From contig JAIBHQ010000034.1 in NCBI GenBank assembly GCA_020028595.1, forward strand, positions 1 to 7,323: a DNA stretch of 7,323 nt. The letters run 5' to 3'. Below, one piece after another: positions 4,823-7,323 of this stretch. A model generated the notes under the pieces. The model was not told where the DNA came from. It worked only from the letters and a program-made list of their open reading frames with translations, and did no database searches. The stretch comes from Nitrospirota bacterium (GTDB taxonomy: Bacteria > Nitrospirota > Nitrospiria > Nitrospirales > Nitrospiraceae). The translations under genes and the position numbers were made by a program. The stretch's first letter is position 1. Each line of letters begins with the position of its first letter.

Positions 4823-6343
4823 ATGCTGATCTCGCCGGAACGCCTGTCTCAATCCGAAACCGTCTCGTACCGCCTGTCCAAATCGAAGTTTCTCTCTGGG
4901 CTCCAGTGTCACAAGCGGCTCTTCCTGGAAATCTATCAGCCGGCTCTTGCCACCAAGCCGGATGAAATCACGCAAGCCATCCTCGACATGGGCACCGAAA
5001 TCGGAGAATTGGCACACAAGCGTTTTCCAGGCGGCGTCCTGGTCGAGGCCGACCGTAAGCACGCGGCAGAGGCGCTCGCCCATACGAAGGCGCTGCTGGC
5101 CGATCCCAACGTCCCCGCCATCTTTGAGGCGGCCTTCATGTTTGAGAACGTCTTTATTCGCGTGGACATTCTGGAACGGCTCTCGACGGGGGAGAGCGGC
5201 GAATCGATCTGGCGGCTGATCGAAGTCAAATCCTCCACGCGCGTCAAGGAGGTGCATCTCGACGATCTTGCCATCCAGACCTACGTCATCAACGGCGCCG
5301 GTGTGATCCTGGCGAAATCCAGCCTCATGCACATCAGCACGCGATATGTGTATCCAGGCGGCGAGTTGGATTTGCAGCAGTTCTTCGGAATTCAGGATTG
5401 CACCGAACCGGTACAGGCGCGGCTGGCCGACGTGCCGGGCAAGCTGAACGAAATGAAAGCCATGCTGGCCGAGCCGGCGCCGCCGGTCATCGAGCCGGAT
5501 GGACATTGTTTCTCGCCCTATGAATGCCGGTTTTGGGACCATTGCACAAAAGGTAAGCCCGAACGCTGGGTCTACTATCTTCCTGGAGGGGATAAGACGT
5601 TCCGGCAGCTCGCGCGGCTGGGCATCCAGACAATCGACGAGATTCCTGACGGCTTTAATTTAACGATCGGGCAGCGCCGCGTGAAAGACAACATCGAATG
5701 GGTGAGCCCCAAGCTGCCCATTATACTGAAAACAGTTCGCTACCCCGTGCACCATCTGGACTTCGAGACATTCATGCCGGCGATTCCCAGGTTTCCGCAG
5801 ACAAAACCCTATCAGGTGATTCCCACCCAGTGGTCCAATCATGTGGAATACGATGACGGCAGGATCGACCACGACCAGTACCTTTGCCTGGACGTGAAGG
5901 ATCCGCGCGAGGAATTGACCCTGCGGCTGCTGGAGTCGCTGGGGCGGGAGGGCAGTATCTGCGTCTATTCAGACTACGAACGGTCGGTCATCGGGCGGCT
6001 GGCCGAAGCGCTGCCGTCGTTACGGCAGGAACTCCAGCAACTCTTGAGCCGGCTGTGGGATCTGTTCGATGTGGTCAAAGACCATTACTACCATCCGGCG
6101 TTCAAGGGATCCTACTCGATCAAGTCCGTGCTGCCGGCGGTCGTGCCGGCGCTCGGCTACGGCGATCTGGAAATTCGGGACGGCGAGATCGCCGCACGGG
6201 CCTACCACCGGATGCTCTTCGATGAGGCGGATTGGGTGGAGAAGGCCAGGCTTCGGGAAGCGCTGCTTAAATACTGCGCGCGCGATACGCTGGCGATGGT
6301 GGAGTTGAGGAAGGCCTTAAGGGGGAAAGGGGAGTGCCTTTAA
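4823..6343 (+). CDS. DUF2779 protein: Cas4/RecB-like nuclease plus DEDD exonuclease-like domain
   Basis: A 506-residue soluble protein with two nuclease-like halves. Residues 15-245 follow the Cas4/RecB plan: first Cys in KFLSGLQCHKRLFLE (C29), D115 in FIRVDILE, E134-V-K136 in RLIEVKSST, Q152 and Y154 in LAIQTYV, and a late cluster C229, C235, C241 (CFSPYECRFWDHC). Four cysteines so placed suggest an iron-sulfur cluster. Residues of about 305-500 match DUF2779, an RNase H-like DEDD exonuclease type: D313 and E315 in HHLDFETF, PYQVIPTQWSNH (329-340), VYSDYE (381-386), YYHPAFKGSYSIKSVLP (422-438) and Y484-x3-D488 in YCARDTLAMVEL. Processing of nucleic acid ends is likely; the biological role is not known. 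It stands alone, with no CRISPR or cas neighbours. The ATG at 4823 is preferred over the TTG at 4790 because conservation begins at about YRLSKSKF and a -10-like box lies between them. Confidence 0.88.
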   Translation: MLISPERLSQSETVSYRLSKSKFLSGLQCHKRLFLEIYQPALATKPDEITQAILDMGTEIGELAHKRFPGGVLVEADRKHAAEALAHTKALLADPNVPAIFEAAFMFENVFIRVDILERLSTGESGESIWRLIEVKSSTRVKEVHLDDLAIQTYVINGAGVILAKSSLMHISTRYVYPGGELDLQQFFGIQDCTEPVQARLADVPGKLNEMKAMLAEPAPPVIEPDGHCFSPYECRFWDHCTKGKPERWVYYLPGGDKTFRQLARLGIQTIDEIPDGFNLTIGQRRVKDNIEWVSPKLPIILKTVRYPVHHLDFETFMPAIPRFPQTKPYQVIPTQWSNHVEYDDGRIDHDQYLCLDVKDPREELTLRLLESLGREGSICVYSDYERSVIGRLAEALPSLRQELQQLLSRLWDLFDVVKDHYYHPAFKGSYSIKSVLPAVVPALGYGDLEIRDGEIAARAYHRMLFDEADWVEKARLREALLKYCARDTLAMVELRKALRGKGECL

Positions 6344-6360
6344 TCCTCCCGGACGCGTCA

Positions 6361-6390
6361 TTGGTCAATCGGAAAACCCTGTGCTAATAT
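6361..6390 (+). promoter_or_regulatory. Possible promoter of tadA giving a near-leaderless transcript
   Basis: TTGGTC (6361-6366), an 18-base spacer, and TAATAT (6385-6390) preceded by TGC, an extended -10 form. The -35 matches at three positions and the -10 at four. The -10 ends nine bases before the tadA ATG at 6400, so transcription would begin at or just before the start codon. No ribosome site is seen there, which fits. It lies in the 56-base gap after the DUF2779 gene. Confidence 0.4.
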
Positions 6391-6399
6391 GCCGGCGTC

Positions 6400-6867
6400 A
6401 TGAACGACCGTGACATCGGGTATATGCAGCTCGCGCTGGAGCAGGCGCGAAAGGCATCTGCCAAAGACGAAGTTCCAATCGGAGCGGTACTTGTGCGGGA
6501 CGACCAGGTCCTCGCGCAGTCCCATAATTTCCGGGAGACCTGGCAGGACCCGACCGCACACGCCGAAGTGGTTGCTATCAGGGAAGCGGCGGCCCAGTCC
6601 GGTTCCTGGCGGCTGACCGATACGACACTCTATGTGACACTCGAGCCCTGCGCCATGTGCATCGGAGCAATCATTCTGGCTCGGATTCCCCGGTTGGTCT
6701 TCGGCGCGCTGGATTCCAAGGCCGGTGCCTGTGGATCGGTCTTGAACGTACCGGCCGAGCGGCGGCTGAATCACAGGGTTGAAGTTATTGGCGGGATACT
6801 GGAGCAGGAAAGCCAGGAACTGCTGCAGACGTTCTTCAAGAATCTGCGTTTTACGATTCGCGATTAG
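6400..6867 (+). CDS. tadA: tRNA-specific adenosine deaminase
   Basis: A 155-residue zinc-dependent deaminase that converts the wobble A34 of tRNA-Arg(ACG) to inosine. Motifs: GAVLV (28-32), HNFRETWQDPTAHAEVVAI (42-60) with zinc ligand H54 and catalytic E56, and TLEPCAMCIGAI (80-91) with zinc ligands C84 and C87. The substrate-side segment LVFGALDSKAGACGSV (99-114) is typical of TadA rather than of cytosine or guanine deaminases. Length is normal for the family. No ribosome site precedes the ATG; a -10-like box nine bases upstream suggests a leaderless message. The in-frame ATG at 6424 would remove the start of the first helix and is less likely. The tRNA-Ser gene begins 11 bases after the stop, so the two may share a transcript from which the tRNA is cut. 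Confidence 0.97.
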   Translation: MNDRDIGYMQLALEQARKASAKDEVPIGAVLVRDDQVLAQSHNFRETWQDPTAHAEVVAIREAAAQSGSWRLTDTTLYVTLEPCAMCIGAIILARIPRLVFGALDSKAGACGSVLNVPAERRLNHRVEVIGGILEQESQELLQTFFKNLRFTIRD

Positions 6868-6878
6868 CACCCTCGCGC

Positions 6879-6968
6879 GGAGAGGTGACTGAGTGGCCTA
6901 AAGTGCCGGTCTCGAAAACCGGTGTCGGGGTAACTCGACCGTGGGTTCGACTCCCACCCTCTCCGCCA
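6879..6968 (+). tRNA. tRNA-Ser, anticodon CGA, with encoded CCA
   Basis: The acceptor strands are GGAGAGG (6879-6885) and CCTCTCC (6958-6964), seven perfect pairs, followed by discriminator G and CCA at 6966-6968. The anticodon stem CCGGT/ACCGG (6906-6910, 6918-6922) holds loop CTCGAAA with anticodon CGA at 6913-6915, reading UCG. The long variable arm (6923-6940) and G discriminator are class II serine features. The T arm is GTGGG-TTCGACT-CCCAC (6941-6957). It begins 11 bases after tadA; TACGAT at 6852-6857 inside tadA could be a -10 for its own promoter, without a good -35. Confidence 0.97.
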
Positions 6969-7061
6969 CCCTTGGCGCGCTAGAAGCCGTCCGATCATCA
7001 GCCAACGGGCAGTGGCGCGCCAGAGTACCGACAGGTCGTGGCAGCTAATCACCGGAAACGG

Positions 7062-7085
7062 TGTCGCTCCGCGACAAGCATTTTT
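7062..7085 (+). terminator. Likely Rho-independent terminator downstream of tRNA-Ser
   Basis: TGTCGC (7062-7067), loop TCC, GCGACA (7071-7076), then AGCA and five T (7081-7085). A small ACCG-GAAA-CGGT hairpin with a GNRA-type loop sits directly before it (7051-7062). The stretch 6969-7050 holds no gene that I can support; its only clear structure is TGGCGCGC (6973-6980) facing GCGCGCCA (7015-7022). The four-base gap between stem and T-run makes the terminator weaker than ideal. Confidence 0.45.
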
Positions 7086-7201
7086 GGTGGGAGTCGCACG
7101 AGGGGGTTCGCGGGGGAGAGACTCCCTCGCGTGGGGAGTCACGAGGGGGCTGGCCCCCTCAGTGGGAGCACTCGCAGCGAGTGCGACTTTGACTGCCCAC
7201 C
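7086..7201. repeat. Nested palindromic element with terminal inverted repeats
   Basis: The ends pair as GGTGGG-AGTCGCAC (7086-7099) with GTGCGACT (7181-7188) and CCCACC (7196-7201), leaving a seven-base bulge. Inside are three further hairpins: GGGAG-AGA-CTCCC (7114-7126), GAGGGGG-CTGG-CCCCCTC (7143-7160) and GCACTCG-CAG-CGAGTGC (7168-7184, competing with the outer arm). There is also an imperfect direct repeat, 7087-7106 against 7131-7149. No ORF in it looks real. This looks like a mobile or REP/MITE-like repeat, or a structured RNA; copy number cannot be judged from one window. Confidence 0.6.
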
Positions 7202-7219
7202 CTTTCCACAGGAACTCTG

Positions 7220-7300
7220 ATGTGTCAAAAGCCCCTCCCCATTGACGCCGCCGGAGAAACACCTCAAGTGCTTTTAGCGAGATTCACTCGGAGATTGTAA
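7220..7300 (+). CDS. Possible 26-residue ORF coupled to the next gene
   Basis: ATG at 7220, preceded by AGGA (7210-7213) with six-base spacing, opens a 26-codon frame that begins MCQKPLPIDAAGETPQVLLA. Its TAA stop overlaps the ATG of the next frame as TAATG at 7298-7302. The layout of an upstream short ORF whose ribosomes would clear or deliver to the next start is typical of translational coupling. The peptide matches nothing I recognise and may be a chance frame. Confidence 0.3.
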   Translation: MCQKPLPIDAAGETPQVLLARFTRRL

Positions 7301-7323
7301 TGGCAGTGCACGATTCAATACCA
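7300..7323 (+). CDS. Start of an unidentified gene leaving the window
   Basis: ATG at 7300 with GGAG (7290-7293) six bases upstream, followed by eight open codons (MAVHDSIP) to the window edge. The ribosome site and overlap with the preceding short ORF support a real start. Too little sequence remains to say what it encodes. TTGACG at 7242-7247 resembles a -35, but no -10 follows at proper distance. Confidence 0.4.

Noticed and set aside
4712..5542. 276-residue minus-strand frame
   Set aside because: Antisense to the DUF2779 nuclease and crossing the terminator; no domain or ribosome site.
4823..6343. CRISPR-associated Cas4
   Set aside because: Only the N-terminal half is Cas4-like; the C-terminal DUF2779 domain, the length, and the absence of any repeat-spacer array or cas gene point to a separate family.
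6864..7262. 132-residue minus-strand frame ending in ...GWESNPRSSYPDTGFRDRH...
   Set aside because: It is the antisense of tRNA-Ser and the palindromic element. This peptide pattern is a known kind of false protein made by translating serine tRNA genes backwards.

Overview
This is a GC-rich bacterial chromosomal window (roughly 60% by eye) with compact housekeeping-type genes. The valyl-tRNA synthetase N-terminus, the style of the short intergenic repeats and the gene mix suggest a Nitrospira-like member of Nitrospirota. That placement is an inference from impression, not a computed result. There is no phage gene, transposase or CRISPR array.

Layout. 1-396 (minus) is the N-terminal 132 codons of valyl-tRNA synthetase (valS), running off the left edge, with a plausible promoter at 424-452. 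Divergent from it are a 43-residue very basic small protein (599-730), a DUF1284-type cysteine-rich protein (790-1275) and a HAD-superfamily hydrolase (1295-2017). The HAD gene converges on a sirtuin deacylase (2035-2751, minus). The sirtuin is divergent from an unusual gene (2877-4220) that joins a complete ketopantoate-reductase-type protein to a C-terminal sulfite-oxidase-like molybdopterin-binding domain lacking the expected Mo-ligand cysteine. A single-pass membrane protein with an SH3-like tail (4217-4693) follows with a 4-bp ATGA overlap. After a hairpin terminator come a two-nuclease-domain DUF2779 protein (4823-6343; Cas4/RecB-like plus DEDD-exonuclease-like), the tRNA adenosine deaminase tadA (6400-6867) and tRNA-Ser(CGA) with encoded CCA (6879-6968). 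The last 355 bases hold a probable terminator, a nested palindromic element of about 116 bp, and a 26-codon ORF that overlaps the start of a gene leaving the window at 7300.

How the parts fit. valS, tadA, tRNA-Ser and perhaps the small basic protein serve translation. The ketopantoate-reductase fusion and the membrane protein form the clearest two-gene operon. The sirtuin, HAD and DUF2779 genes look like separate accessory or housekeeping units.

Four of the intergenic spacers carry short, degenerate, self-complementary repeats built from different small words. One of them runs into the 3' end of the DUF1284 gene and encodes its last residues. The most interesting items are the fusion gene, the DUF2779 double nuclease, the structured element behind the tRNA, and these spacer repeats. 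I see no clear multi-gene defence or novel enzymatic system; the fusion operon is the nearest candidate.
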